Of a stretch of DNA of 64,000 nucleotides, positions 10,443-21,044 are shown piece by piece. The notes beneath the pieces are model-generated. The model made no database searches. It was not told the DNA's origin and worked only from the letters and a program-made list of their open reading frames with translations. The position numbers and the translations under genes were made by a program. Origin of the DNA: Nesterenkonia pannonica (GTDB lineage Bacteria > Actinomycetota > Actinomycetes > Actinomycetales > Micrococcaceae); NCBI RefSeq assembly GCF_019575955.1, contig NZ_CP080575.1:2418001-2482000 (forward strand), in the 5' to 3' direction. The stretch's first letter is position 1; the number at the start of each line of letters is the position of its first letter.

Positions 10443-11857
10443 TCAGGAGAGGCCCTGCATGGCTCGAGCTGCGCGGGTGTGGCCGACGATGTTCTCCTCC
10501 AGCGCTGCCAGCTGCAGCTCTCCGGAGTCGAGGACGTGCCGCCCGCCGATGAACGTGTGCCAGGCTCTGGCGGGGCCTGAGCGCAGCCAGCCTTCGACGG
10601 GATCGGTGAAGGAGCCCAGCTGTGTGAGCGGCGCGGACTCCCACACGACCAGGTCGGCGCAGTCGCCGGGCCGCAGCTAAGCCCAGCTCGTCGTCCCAGC
10701 CGAGGTTGGCAGCGCTGCCGCGGGTCGCCATGTTCAACGCATCCCGTGCTGAGAAGAGCGCCGGGCCGTGCTTGAGCCGCCCAGCAGCATCGCGCCGCGG
10801 GTCTCCTGCCACAGGTCTGCGGAGTCGGCCGAGGCGGACCCGTCGCAGCCGATGCCGATGCTCATGCCCATGCTGCGCAGCGTCTTGGCATCCGCGGCGT
10901 CGCCGCACAGGATCATGTTCGAGCTGGGGCACTGGGTCGCGCTCACGCCTGCGGCGGCCAGACGGCGCGACTCCTCCTGGGAGCCGTACACGTAGTGGGC
11001 CACCCAGGTGCGGTCGGTGGCCCATCCGACGTCCTCCAGGTACTCCACGGGGCGGCGGCCGTAGACCTCGAGGGCGTAGGTGTCCTCATCCCGGTCCTCG
11101 GCCAGGTGGGTGTGCAGCCTCACGTCGTGCTTCTCGGCCAGCAGGGCGGTCTCGCGCATGATGTCCTCTGTCACGGAGAACATCGAGCAGGGCGCCAGCG
11201 CCACCCGCGTCATCGCTCCCGGGGAGGGTCGTGCCACGCCGCAATCAGCCGCTCCGAGTCCTCGAGGATGGTCTCCTCGTCCTGGACCACAGAGGCCGGG
11301 GGCAGGCCGCCGTCCTCCACGGAGCGGGTCATGGAGCCCCGGTTGGCCATGAACCGGAATCCGATCTCTTCGACGGCCCTGATCTGCGCGTCGATGAGCC
11401 GCGGCTGCGGGTGCACATACATGTGGTCGGAGCTGGTGGTGCATCCGCCCCGGATCAGCTCAGCGGCAGCGATGTAGGTGGAGAAGTACACCGATTCCTG
11501 GTCCAGAGCAGCCCATTTGGGGTACAGCGTGGTGAGCCACTGGAAAAGGCTGCCGTTGACCGCAGGCGCATAGGCCCGGGTGAGGTTCTGGTACATGTGG
11601 TGATGGGTGTTGATCAGGCCTGGGTGATCAGCCTGCCCTGCGCATCGACTGTGCGCTGCGCCTGCGGCTGCGGGTCCGCAGCGGCACCGACGCTGTGCAC
11701 GCGTCCTGGTCGAGCGCGATCCACCGCCGTCGATCTCACGGCCAGCATCGTGGGCAGCCTGGACCTGCGTCATCTCGAGGCCTGCGTCTGGGGGCACCTC
11801 GCTCGATGCTTCAAGCACCAGGTAGGCGTTGGTGATCAGTGTTTCAACGGCGAACAT
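10443..11857 (-). CDS. Amidohydrolase, 8-oxoguanine/guanine deaminase (TrzN/AtzB-like)
   Basis: Metal-dependent deaminase of the amidohydrolase superfamily. Zn-ligand motif NTHHHMYQNLTRAYA (about residue 75), then the second His site LHTHLAED, the His in ATDRTWVAHYVY and the catalytic Asp region GIGCDGSASAD. These, with the LTTLYPKWA stretch, match 8-oxoguanine deaminases and related guanine-type deaminases (about 450 residues). Several frame breaks (near 11710, 11600, 11220, 10780). At 10678 TTAGC stands where GCCGGC would give GRLRPGDCADL, the expected motif. The gene begins the ABC-importer unit, 13 bases from a perfect operator. Guanine, 8-oxoguanine or another aminopurine may be the substrate; sequence alone does not decide. 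Confidence 0.8.
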
Positions 11858-11870
11858 GACGGCCACGCTA

Positions 11871-11886
11871 TGAAACGCTTGTTTCA
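11871..11886. promoter_or_regulatory. Palindromic operator, copy 3 (perfect; amidohydrolase-ABC unit)
   Basis: TGAAACGCTTGTTTCA, a perfect TGAAAC-N4-GTTTCA palindrome immediately upstream of the minus-strand amidohydrolase start codon (11857). Confidence 0.75.
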
Positions 11887-11994
11887 GAACACTCTCCTCG
11901 CTGTTACATCCGCGTTAAGCCTGAGATTCCGCCCCCGCCGCAGTAAGCGCGTGTAACCGCGCCGTAACGGCAGGCCCCTATGCTGAATCCGCAA

Positions 11995-12010
11995 CGATAC
12001 GAACGTTTCA
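11995..12010. promoter_or_regulatory. Palindromic operator, copy 4 (upstream of xanthine dehydrogenase)
   Basis: CGATACGAACGTTTCA: the right half-site is perfect and the left has two mismatches, with the same 4-base spacer. It lies 38 bases before the GTG start of the plus-strand xanthine dehydrogenase, in the divergent intergenic region shared with copy 3. Confidence 0.5.
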
Positions 12011-12047
12011 TTCGCCCCTGCTCCCCCGTCCTGAGGAGGCCGCCGCT

Positions 12048-15000
12048 GTGGATATGACCAGTGTGAGAGAGCTGCTGCGCACCTCAGAGCCGGACCTCTT
12101 CGCCCCGGAGACGCATGGCTGGTAAGCGGCACGAACCTCTACTCGTACGGATACGACGGGAGGACCGGCCCCAATACGCCCACGGCCCCAGCGCCTTCTG
12201 GATCTGCACGGGTGCGGGTGGGACGCGCTGCGGTGGCATGCCGGAGACGACGAGCACGCATTCCGCGGCCTCGAGATCAGGGCGACCTGCACTGTCGCCG
12301 AGTTCTTCTCCGGCCGCGACGCGGCGGCCCGTCAGGGGCGCACGTCGACTCTCTGCCCGGTCTGGACCTCATGCGTCCCGCAGCGGAGGCCTTCGTGGCC
12401 TCCTGGAAGGTGTGGACGCTCTCGACCGTCGGCGGCAACGTCGCCTCCGCCCTGCCCGCAGGGCCGCATGACCTCCTGGTTGGCCGGTATGGATGCCGAC
12501 GCGCTGATCCTCTCCCCGGGGCGCACAGCGGACCGTGAAGGTCGCGGATCTCGTCACCGGGGACGGCCGAACGGATCTTGCCGACGCCGACCTGATCCGG
12601 GCGTTCTTCATCCACGAGCATGCACTCGCCCGGCCCAGTGCGATGGCCCGGGAGTCCCTGACCCGCTACGGACGCTCCGCGGCTCTGCTGATCGCCTCCC
12701 GGACCGCGCAGGGCGTGCGGCTGACGATCACCGCGTCCACTCTCCGACCGGTGATTCTGATGCTCTCCGATCCCGCGAGCGTCTCCAGCGCGATCGAGGC
12801 CGCCGTCCCAGACCGCATGTGGCTCGACGACGTGCACGGGGATCCCCGGTGGCGCCGTCAGACCACCCACCGGCTGGCAGCGGACCTCGTCGCGGATGTG
12901 CTCGCCACGCGCGAGCCCGCTGACGAGCCGCACCCGGGAGCGCTGCCCGCCCCATCGCGTGCGGCTGCTGCCGCGGCACCCTCCGACAGCATCACCGTGG
13001 ATGGGCACGAGCACAGCTTCGACCCCTCCGCAAGCCAGTGCCTGCGCACCTGGCTGCGCGATGTCGGCGCCCACGCGGTGAAGCGCGGCTGCGACGCGGC
13101 GACTGCGGAGCATGCACCGTGCACCTGGACGGCAGGGCGGTTCACTCCTGCATCACGCCGCCCAGCGCGCAGCCTACCGCACCGTGACCACCCTGCGCGG
13201 CCTCGCCCCGAGGCCTCCCATCATGCCGCCGCCCACCACGGAACGGCGGAGTTCGCGGCGCTGCGCGAAAAGCTGCACCCCACCCAGCGCGATTTTCTGG
13301 AATCGCACGGCTTCCAGTGCGGCTACTGCACAGCAGGGTTCGTGATGACCGCCGCCGCCGAGGACTCCCCTACGGAGATGACAGCCAGGAGCAGCAGGAC
13401 CGCAGGTTCAAAGGCAACCTGTGCCGGTGCACCGGCTACTGCTCCATCAAGGACGCCCTCGCGGGCAGGCCTCGCGCCACCGAGGACCAGAGCCCCGGTC
13501 AGAGCCCCATCCCACCGGCCGGACCTCGGGTGGTGACAGGGACCCAGGACTATTCGATGGACGCACCAGCGTCGGACGACGGTGCCGAAGACTTCCCCAC
13601 GGAGCCGCCGCTCCACGCGGTTCTGGTCCGGTCGCCCCACGCCCATGCTCGAATCCGCGGGATCGACGCTGAGCAGGCACTCGCCCAGCCCGGGGTCGTC
13701 GCTGTGCTGACCCATGAGGACGCCCCGGACTCCTTCTACTCATCCGCGCAGCACGAGCTGGTCTCGGACGACCCGGCGGACACACGAGTGCTGGATCGGA
13801 CGGTTCGTCATATCGGCCAGCGAGTGGCCGCCGTGGTGGCGGAATCGCGCGCCGAGGCGGAGCGAGCCGCACGGCTGATCGACGTGGACTATGAGCCGCT
13901 TCCAGCAGTGTTCGACCCGGCCGACGCGCTCACGCCGGACGCGCCGACGCTTCATCCTGATCCGGGCTCGGAGCGCACCGATGCCGTCGGCAGCGGCTAT
14001 TTCCCCATCAATTACCCTGATCGCAATCTCATCGCCGAGATGGAGGCTGCGGAGGGCAACGCCGAGGGTGCGCTGGCATCCGCGGCGCATGCGGTCAGCT
14101 TGGACTTTCGCACCCACCGCACCAGCCACGTGGCCCTCGAGACGCACGGAACCCTGGGGTGGATCGACGAGGACGGCCGACTCCTGCTTCGCTCATCGAC
14201 GCAGGTGCCCTTCCTGGCACGTCGTTCCCTCTGCCGGATCTTCGGGCTGCAGCCGGACCAGCTGAGGGTCTTCGCGCCGCGCGTGGGAGGCGGGTTCGGC
14301 TCCAAGCAGGAGGTGCTCACCGAAGACATCGTCGTGCTCATCCTCCAGCGGCTGGCCGCGCGAGGCATCCGCAAGCCGGTGTCGCTCGAGCTCACTCGCA
14401 CGGAGGCGCTGACGGCCACCACCACCCGCCACCCCTACCGGATGACCTCAGCCGCAGCCGCAGACTCCTCAGGTAGGCTGACCGCCCAGACGCTGCAGGT
14501 GCTCTCCGACACCGGCGCATACGGCAACCACGGGCCGGGAGTCATGTTCCACTCCGTGCACGAGTCGATGCAGATCTACTCGACCGCGAACAAGCACGTC
14601 AGCGCGCAGGTCGTCTACACCAACAACCCGCCCTCCGGCGCATTCCGCGGGTACGGGCTGAGCCAGACGCTGTTCGCGGTGGACTGCACCATGGATGAGC
14701 TGGCCCGCCGGGCCGGGATCGACCCGCTGAGCTTCAAGGCCGCCAACATCATTCAGCACGGGAGAAGCTCTTCGGCTCGGGAGAGGGAGAGCTCGAGGAC
14801 GACGTGGAGGTCGACGCCCGCGGCCTGCACCAGTGCGTGGAGATCCTCTCCGACCGCCTGCGCACAGGGACGCTGACCGAGGCGGAGATCGCACAGTGCG
14901 AACAGTGCCTCACCGAGGAGAGGCACGCCTTGACCGTCGGCGAACCGTGGGGCGACTGGGCCCTGGGAACCGGCACAGCGGTGTCGATGATCGACACCGC

Positions 15001-15783
15001 GCCCCCAACAGGCACCACTCCTCCGCCCAGGTGCGCGCGACCGGCCCTGACGCCTACGAGCTGCACGTCGGGACCGCGGAGTTTGGGAACGGCACCTCGA
15101 CCGTGCACCGGCAGGTGGTGGCCCAGGCCCTGGGCACCTCCGCTGATCGTGTGCGGCTGCGACAGTCGGACACCGACCTGCTCGGCCATGACACCGGCGC
15201 CTTCGCCTCGACCGGCATCACCGTCGGGGTCAAAGCGGCCCACGCCGCAGCCCTGGATCTGCGCGCGAAGCTCGACTCCGGCGAGGACCCGTCCTCAGCC
15301 GTCGGAACGGGGTCCTGGGACGGGACGCCCCGGACCGCAGCGTTCAATGTGCACGGCTTCCGCGTGGCCGTCGACCGGCGCTCCGGGACCCTGGTCATCC
15401 TGCAGTCGGTGCAGGCCGCTGACGCCGGCGTGGTCCTCAACGAAGCTCAGGCGCGCGGCCAGGTCGAAGGAGGCGCGGCGCAGGCCATCAGGGCAGCCCT
15501 CTTCGAGGAGGTCCGTGTGGACAGCACCGGCCGCATCGAGACGGACATCCTGCGCAGCTACCACGTGCCCCAGATGGCGGACCTGCCGGCCACCGAGGTG
15601 CACTTCGCCGTCTCCGAGGATGCGGTGGGGCCCCTGGGCGCGAAGTCCATGTCGGAGTCTCCCTTCAACCCCGTGGCCCCGGCGCTGGGCAACGCAATCC
15701 GCGACGCGGTCGGCATCCGGCTGACCGAGACGCCGTTCTCGAAGGACCGGATCGCCCTGGCGCTGAGCGACGGGACTCGCTGA
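12048..15783 (+). CDS. xdh: Xanthine dehydrogenase, FAD + 2Fe-2S + molybdopterin domains in one reading unit
   Basis: Oxidises hypoxanthine/xanthine to urate. In order: a CO-dehydrogenase-flavoprotein-type FAD domain (about 12050-12940; the AGGTNL motif is restored if GTAAGC at 12122 is GCCGGC; later STVGGNVASALPAG and a WRR C-terminal motif); a 2Fe-2S ferredoxin and helical domain (about 12990-13480; QCGYCTAGF and NLCRCTGY cluster cysteines); then the large Moco domain (from about 13550; HTRVGGGFGSKQ-like region RVGGGFGSKQEV, GAFRGYG, and the terminal AVGPLGAKSMSES with the catalytic-Glu neighbourhood). Breaks near 12126, 12340, 12500, 13110, 13390, 14760 and 15010. GTG start has GAGGAGG eight bases upstream. 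No convincing stop/start separates the FAD and FeS parts, so they look fused; a hidden gene boundary near 12900 cannot be excluded. Confidence 0.85.
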
Positions 15784-15832
15784 CTCTCACCGGCGGTGCT
15801 CAAGGCAGCATCGCCGGTGGCGCCCGCTGCTG

Positions 15833-15861
15833 TTGCCGACCTCTCAACGGAGGTCTACGCT
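15833..15861 (+). promoter_or_regulatory. Candidate sigma-70-type promoter for a leaderless trkH transcript
   Basis: TTGCCG, 17-base spacer, TACGCT (TANNNT). The -10 box ends 7 bases before GTG 15869, so the transcript would begin at or next to the start codon, as in leaderless actinobacterial genes. Confidence 0.45.
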
Positions 15862-15868
15862 CTAGGAC

Positions 15869-17230
15869 GTGCCAACACACGCCCCCTCGCGCGGGGTGCC
15901 ACCAAGGAGCTGGAAGCTGCGGTAGCTCACACCATCCTTCTGGGATTCCTTGCCGTCATCGGCGGCGGAGCTGGCCTGCTCATGCTCCCCGCAGCCACCG
16001 CGGGCGGACCGAGTGCGGGCTTCGTCACCGCTCTGTTCACCTCCGCTTCAGCAGTCTGCGTCACCGGACTCATTGTTGAGGACACACCGACGTACTGGTC
16101 CGGCTTCGGCCAGGCAGTGATCCTCGTGCTGATCCAACTGGGCGGACTCGAGTAATGACGTTCGCAACCCTCGTGGGGCTGGCGGTGCTGAGGAAGCTGT
16201 CGCTGCGGACGAAGCTCGTCGCAGCCGCCGAGTCCAAAAGTCCCGGCCTTGAAGACATCCGCTCAGTGGTGACGGGCATTGTGAAGGTCTCGCTGACGAT
16301 CGAAGCAGTCCTGGCGATCATTCTCACCCTGCGCTTCTGGCTCACGTATGAGGAAGCCTTCGGCGAAGCCCTCTGGCTCGGTGTGTTCCACGCTGTGTCA
16401 GCTTTCAACAATGCAGGGTTCGCGCTCTTCAGCGACTCCATGATGGGCTTCGTCTCGGATCCCGCAATCTGCCTCCCTATGGCGGCAGCGATCATACTCG
16501 GGGCCTCGGCTTTCCGGTCCTCGTGCAGCTGCGCAAGCACTTCCGCACTCCGCGCCTCTGGACCATGCACACGCGCCTCGTTGTCGTGGGAACCGCGGTG
16601 CTGCTCGTTCTGGGCACAGCCCTCATCACCGTGCTGGAGTGGTCCAACCCTCAGACTTTGGGACCTCTCAGCTGGCCCGACAGGCTGCTTGCCGGATTCT
16701 TCCAATCTGTGCAGACCAGGACAGCTGGATTCAACAGCGTCGATATCGGCGAGATGGGAAGCACGACCTGGCTCGGCATCGACCTTCTGATGTTCATCGG
16801 CGGCGGACCCGCGGGCACAGCAGGAGGGATCAAGATCACCACCATCGGGGTCCTCATCTTCATCATCATCTCCGAAGTCCGCGGAGATGCGGCGGTGAAC
16901 GTCTTCGGCAAACGCCTCTCCCGAGCGGTGCATCGCCAAGCAATCACCGTCGTCATGCTCGCCCTGATGCTGATCACGGGGTGCACGGGGATCATCATGC
17001 ACGCATCTCAGCTGCCCCTGGACCAGGTGCTCTTTGAGGTGTTCTCCGCCTTCTCGACGGTTGGACTGTCCACCGGCATCACTGCGGATCTTCCCGCTCT
17101 GGGCCAGATCCTCCTGGTCCTGCTGATGCTGGTAAGCAGAATCGGCCCCATCACGTTCGCTTCCATACTGGCCCTCCGAGAGCGTCACCTGAACTACGAA
17201 CTTCCTAAGGAAAGGCCCATCATTGGCTAG
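15869..17230 (+). CDS. TrkH/KtrB-family potassium uptake channel subunit
   Basis: Membrane ion-conducting subunit of a Trk/Ktr potassium system. The four K-channel-like pore repeats are visible: TSASAVCVTGL, HAVSAFNNAGFAL, QTRTAGFNSVD and SAFSTVGLSTG; also IGGGPAGTAGGIKITT, and the motif near the C-terminus that reads LVSRIGP (Val-Ser from GTAAGC; the family has G-R-x-G-P). Frame breaks near 16150 (GGLG/VMTF) and 16505. The start is uncertain: GTG 15869 needs one indel to join the frame; an in-frame GTG exists at 15796. Potassium uptake suits an osmotically stressed organism. The last 8 bases overlap the trkA gene. Confidence 0.83.
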
Positions 17231-17956
17231 CTTCAAACTCTTCGGCGGCACCAACCCGGCCGATGTTGCCGCTCCCGATGCGGTGGCCGTGATCGGCCTG
17301 GGGCGTTTCGGCCGAGCCCTATCCCTAGAACTGATGGAGCACGGCACGCAGGTGCTCGGCATCGACAATCGTGAAGAGATCGTCCAGTCGCTCAATGGCC
17401 GACTCACCCACGTGGTGACCGCAGACGGAACGCAGGAGGCTGTCCTGCGTCAGCTCTCAGTCCATGAATTCGACCACGCAGTGGTAGCGGTGTCCGGACG
17501 CCTCGAAGCGAGCATCCTCATCACCTCACTGCTGCTGCGGTTCGGCGTGCGCGAAGTCTGGGCCAAAGCCACAAGCGACGCCCACCGAGACATCCTCAAG
17601 CAGCTGCACGTCCGACACATCGTATTTCCGGAGCAGGACATGGGGCGGCGAGTGGCGCACATGGTCAGGGAAGCCTCGAGGACTACGTGCTGGTCGACGA
17701 CGACTTTGCCCTGGCCAAGACTCACCCTCCTGCTGCCCTGGTGGGCAGACCGCTGGAGACGCTGAACACCAGTGCGAAGCATGGGGTGACCATCACCGCG
17801 GTTCGAAAATCTGGAGCGTGGTCCACCGCAACAGGCAGCACAGTCCTGGAGCCCGATGATGTTGTGCTGGTCGTGCTCCGCCAAGAAGACGGAGGGTTTC
17901 AGCCGACTGACATGACGCGGAGCCCTTCGCGTGACATCAGTGTGATCTCCTTCTAG
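17223..17956 (+). CDS. TrkA/KtrA regulatory subunit (RCK) of potassium uptake
   Basis: Cytosolic gating ring protein. N-terminal Rossmann RCK_N domain with VIGLGRFGRAL (NAD/ATP-binding GxGxxG) at about residue 20, followed by a conserved acidic residue after the second strand (LGIDNREE), and an RCK_C domain in the last 80 residues (LVGRPLETLN..GVTITAVRK). About 240 residues; one frame break near 17680. Starts with TTG 17223 overlapping the trkH stop, so it is co-translated with the channel. Its 3' end overlaps the end of the opposite-strand IclR-type gene by two bases. Confidence 0.83.
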
Positions 17957-18220
17957 CGGCCCCTGCGCCGGGCCGCCGCCTCTCCGAGCGGCACCAGCTT
18001 CTCACCCAGGCCGTAGCTTCGGTTGCGCAGCTGGACCGCATAGCCCTTCGCCGTCATCGTCTTCAGCAGCCGATGCGTCGTGGCGGCTAAACAGCGAGGT
18101 TCTGCTCGCCAGCTCCGAGAGCGTCGCCGAGCCGCCCTGCGACGCGATGACCTCCAGGATCTGCAGGGCCCTGTCCACGGACTGCACCGAGGAGCGGCGC
18201 GGCACGGGCTCGGCGCTCAC
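17953..18220 (-). CDS. Truncated IclR-type protein: helix-turn-helix domain only
   Basis: About 89 residues carrying the winged helix-turn-helix of the IclR family (SVDRALQILEVIASQGGSATLSELASRTSL at the N-terminus, in short pieces: VDRALQILE, then TTHRLLKTM, then YGLGEKLVPLGEAA). It stops RRRGR* right where the effector-binding domain should begin. The stop is not caused by an indel that could be repaired, because beyond it lies the opposite-strand trkA gene. A frame break near 18088 reads GTTTAGC where GCCGGC gives TSLPAATTHRLL, the family motif. The GTG start overlaps the allantoinase stop (GTGA). Full-length relatives regulate allantoin genes; this one could be a remnant or a ligand-independent DNA binder. 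Confidence 0.7.
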
Positions 18221-19689
18221 GAGACCTCCGCCGCTCGCACGCTGAGCGCCGCCGCGCCGATCCCATCGGCTGCCCCTGCGCTGAGGAGGAACTGGCCCGC
18301 ACGAGCCAGGGCCGTGGAGGTGTTCTGGGGGCTGAGGACTTCCCGGCCGCGGAGGATGGTGCCCACCACGGCTCCTCGGATCTCTCGGCCGGCGTACGCG
18401 GTGATCGGGTTCTTGTGCGCCAGCTCGGACGCTGCGACCACGTGGGTCTGCTCGGGGTCATAGATCAGGAAGTCAGCATCCTTGCCCACCGCGATGCTGC
18501 CCTTGCGGTCCAGACCCACCAGCTCTGCGGTGCTGGAGGACATCCACCGGCTGACCTGCTCGATCCCGATGCCGCGACGACGCGCCTCATCGGCCACCGC
18601 CGCGAAGCCGACCTGCAGGCCCGAGATCCCTCCCCAGGCCTGTGTGAGGTCAGGGGCTCCGCGATACTTCTCCTCACGGGTGGCGGGCGAGTGGTCGGAG
18701 ACGACCATGTCGATCAGGCCCTCCTGCAGCCCCTGCCACAGGGCGTCCCGGTTGCCCGCATCGCGGATCGGCGGGCAGCACTTGAATTCAGCAGCACCGT
18801 CAGGAATCGCCTCGGCCTCGAAGCAGAGGTAGTGGGGCACGTCTCCACCGTCAGGGGCAGACCTTCGTCCCGGGCGGCCTTGATCACATCGAGCCGCTGC
18901 CGAGGCCAGGTGGAGGATGTGCGTGCGGCAGCCGGTCTCGCGGACCGCATCGATCAGCCCCTCGACGGCGGTGGTCTCTGCCTCGTGGGGGCGGGTGCTG
19001 GCCCAGTCGGCGTACCCGGTCATCCTGCGGACCGGCGAAGGACGCTAACTCATGACGGCTTCGGTCGCGGTCTTGATCGTCCTGGCATCCTCCGCGTGGA
19101 CGATCACCAGCCCGCCGAACGAGCGGACCTCCGTCATCGCCTCGCGCAGCTGCCCCGGAGATACAGGAGGGAACTCTTCGACGCCGGAATCCAGCAGGAA
19201 GCACTTGAACCCGAAGGCCCCGCCTCATGCAGCGGCTTCAGCTCGGCAGTGTTTCCGGGGACGATGCCGCCCCAGAACCCGGTGTCCACGTAGATCTGCG
19301 AGGCCGCCGCCTCCTGCTTGATCCTCAGGGATTCGACGTCGACCGTGGGCGGGATCGCGTTGAGCGGCATGTCCACGAGTGCTGTGACTCCGCCCAGAGC
19401 GGCTGCCATGGTTCCTGTGGCGAAGCCTTCCCAGTGGGTGCGTCCGGGCTCGTTGATGTGGACGTGGGTGTCCACGTTGCCGGGGAGCACCTGCACCCGC
19501 TCCCTGAGGCTGATCAGCCCCGGCAGCCTCAGGGCCGCCTTCGCGAACGCGCGCCGCGCGTGAGGCGGCGTCGCCGGGCTGCAGACGGGTGATCCGGGCA
19601 GCGGTGCCGTCGGGTGCGATCTCAATGTGGGCCGGGACCAGCTCTCCGTCGAGGAGGACCTGTTCGGCGACCAGGTGGCGGACAGTCAT
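18217..19689 (-). CDS. allB: Allantoinase
   Basis: Hydrolyses allantoin to allantoate. Dihydroorotase-like amidohydrolase with the Zn motif [18 protein letters not shown] (about residue 58), the segment VHAEDA with metal-binding His, ILHLASA, and the last metal site [10 protein letters not shown]. Length about 470 residues, typical of bacterial AllB. Frame breaks near 19590, 19225 and 18880. An in-frame TAG at 19044-19046 sits inside GTTAGC, where GCCGGC would read through as MSRRPS. The stop overlaps the start of the IclR-type gene. The upstream gap (19690-19821) holds a degenerate half-conserved copy of the regulon palindrome around 19703-19716. Confidence 0.9.
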
Positions 19690-19821
19690 GAGCGGAGCCT
19701 AATGAGAATAGGTTTCGGACATGTTGACGGCGTGTTCACGTCCCATGTCAGCAGAACCCGCCGATCCACTCCCAGGCCGCGGGCCGGTGAGGCGCTGAGG
19801 CCCGCGTCACCGAGGCGTTCA

Positions 19822-20668
19822 TCAGCCCGTAGGGAGAACACCGGCCTCGAACACCTCATTGGGATTCTCGAGGCCGAAAGGTTCGAGGTTCACGGCGTAG
19901 TGGTGGTTGTTGGGCATCTCGAACCGAATGTCCTCGATCTCCGGAACTGCCTCGAGCACCGCCTTCCCGCCGCGTAGAGCGTCTGCTGAAGAGACAGGGA
20001 GTGAACCAGGGCGAACTGCTCGAGCACCTGCTGCTTGGCCCTCTCATATGCGTCGTCGAAGTCGAAGCTGCTGAGGCTGATGTCGGATGCGTAGAGCCAC
20101 CGGGCGGTGATGTCGGTGGCCATGATCCGATCGGTGACCTCCGGCAGGGTGGTGTACTCGTCGCGGGGAACCCGTGGAACTCACTGCCTGTGGACTTCAG
20201 CACGGTGAGGTCCTTGAACCCGGTCAGAATGTGGGCGTCGCCGTCCTGGATGGTGACGGCCGCGGTGCGCACCTCCTGCTTGGAGCGTACGAAGCTGTGC
20301 GGATGGGGCTCGCCCCGAACGCTGATCCGCTCCCACGGGTAGGAGTCCGCCGTCCAGCGGCCCCCTTCCACCTGCGGTGCGTCCACGAAGTGCTGGCCCA
20401 GAGTGTGGAGGAACTGCTCCGGCGTGACGATGCCGTACTTCTTTGCGAAGGCGTACACCGTGTTCTTCTGCGTATCGGTGGCGATGACGCTGGTGTTGTC
20501 GCCCTCGGTGTAGCAGCGCTGGTAGTCGCCGCGGAGGAAGCTGGTGACGTTGAGGTCCTGGAGGGTGTGGGTGTCGGCCTCTCGGCTGACCCGGACCACC
20601 CGCACCTCGGCTTTGCCGTACTGGTTGGGGCCCAGCACTATGTCGCTGCGGCTGACGAAATCTGACAT
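19822..20668 (-). CDS. uaZ: Uricase (urate oxidase, cofactor-free)
   Basis: Oxidises urate to 5-hydroxyisourate. Two tandem T-fold domains: the N-terminal GPNQYGKAEVRVVRV motif, the YTEGDNTSVIATDTQKNT segment with the catalytic Lys-Thr dyad partners, FVRSKQEVRTAAV, and the C-terminal MPNNHHYAVNLEPFGLENPNEVF with the urate-binding His/Asn. About 282 residues, slightly short of the usual 290-300. Frame breaks near 20165 and 19985. The start ATG 20668 follows the HIU-hydrolase gene by 40 bases on the same strand, so the two are probably cotranscribed from the operator at 21045. Confidence 0.92.
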
Positions 20669-20708
20669 CGAGGCTCCTGGTGGCTGGGAGGGAGGTGGAC
20701 GGGCGGGG

Positions 20709-21032
20709 TCAGCTGCCGCGATACGTCGAATAGGCGAAGGGGCTCAGCAGCAGGGGCACGTGATAGTGCGCGGCATCGCTGACTTCGAAGGCGATGAGAA
20801 CTTCGGGAAAGAAGGTCTCCTGATTCCGGGACGCGAAGTACTCCCCTGTGATGAAGCGCAGCCGGTACGTGCCTGGGTCGAGTGCCTCCGGCCCCAGCTG
20901 GCTGACGCGTCCGTCGGCGTCGGTGACGCCCGCGCCGAGCTGTTCGCCTGTCGCATCCGTCAGGGACACGGCGATTCCGCGGGCCGGGGATCCGGTGGAG
21001 CTGTCCAATACGTGAGTCGTGATGAGGCTCAT
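20709..21032 (-). CDS. uraH: 5-hydroxyisourate hydrolase (transthyretin-like)
   Basis: Converts 5-hydroxyisourate to OHCU. Intact 107-residue protein with the family signatures: N-terminal THVLDSSTGSPA with the catalytic His, and the C-terminal diagnostic tetrapeptide YRGS preceded by HVPLLLSPFAYSTY. No frame break. The start ATG at 21032 is 13 bases from a perfect regulon palindrome. It leads the pair uraH-uricase and lies downstream of the decarboxylase gene uraD on the same strand. Confidence 0.95.
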   Translation of the reverse strand: MSLITTHVLDSSTGSPARGIAVSLTDATGEQLGAGVTDADGRVSQLGPEALDPGTYRLRFITGEYFASRNQETFFPEVLIAFEVSDAAHYHVPLLLSPFAYSTYRGS

Positions 21033-21044
21033 GGGCTCACTCTA

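Noticed and set aside
16070-17407. Long open frame on the minus strand (about 445 residues) opposite the potassium channel gene
   Set aside because: Composition is Arg/Ser/Asp-rich without any domain; the plus strand encodes clear TrkH pore motifs. It is a shadow of a high-GC gene.
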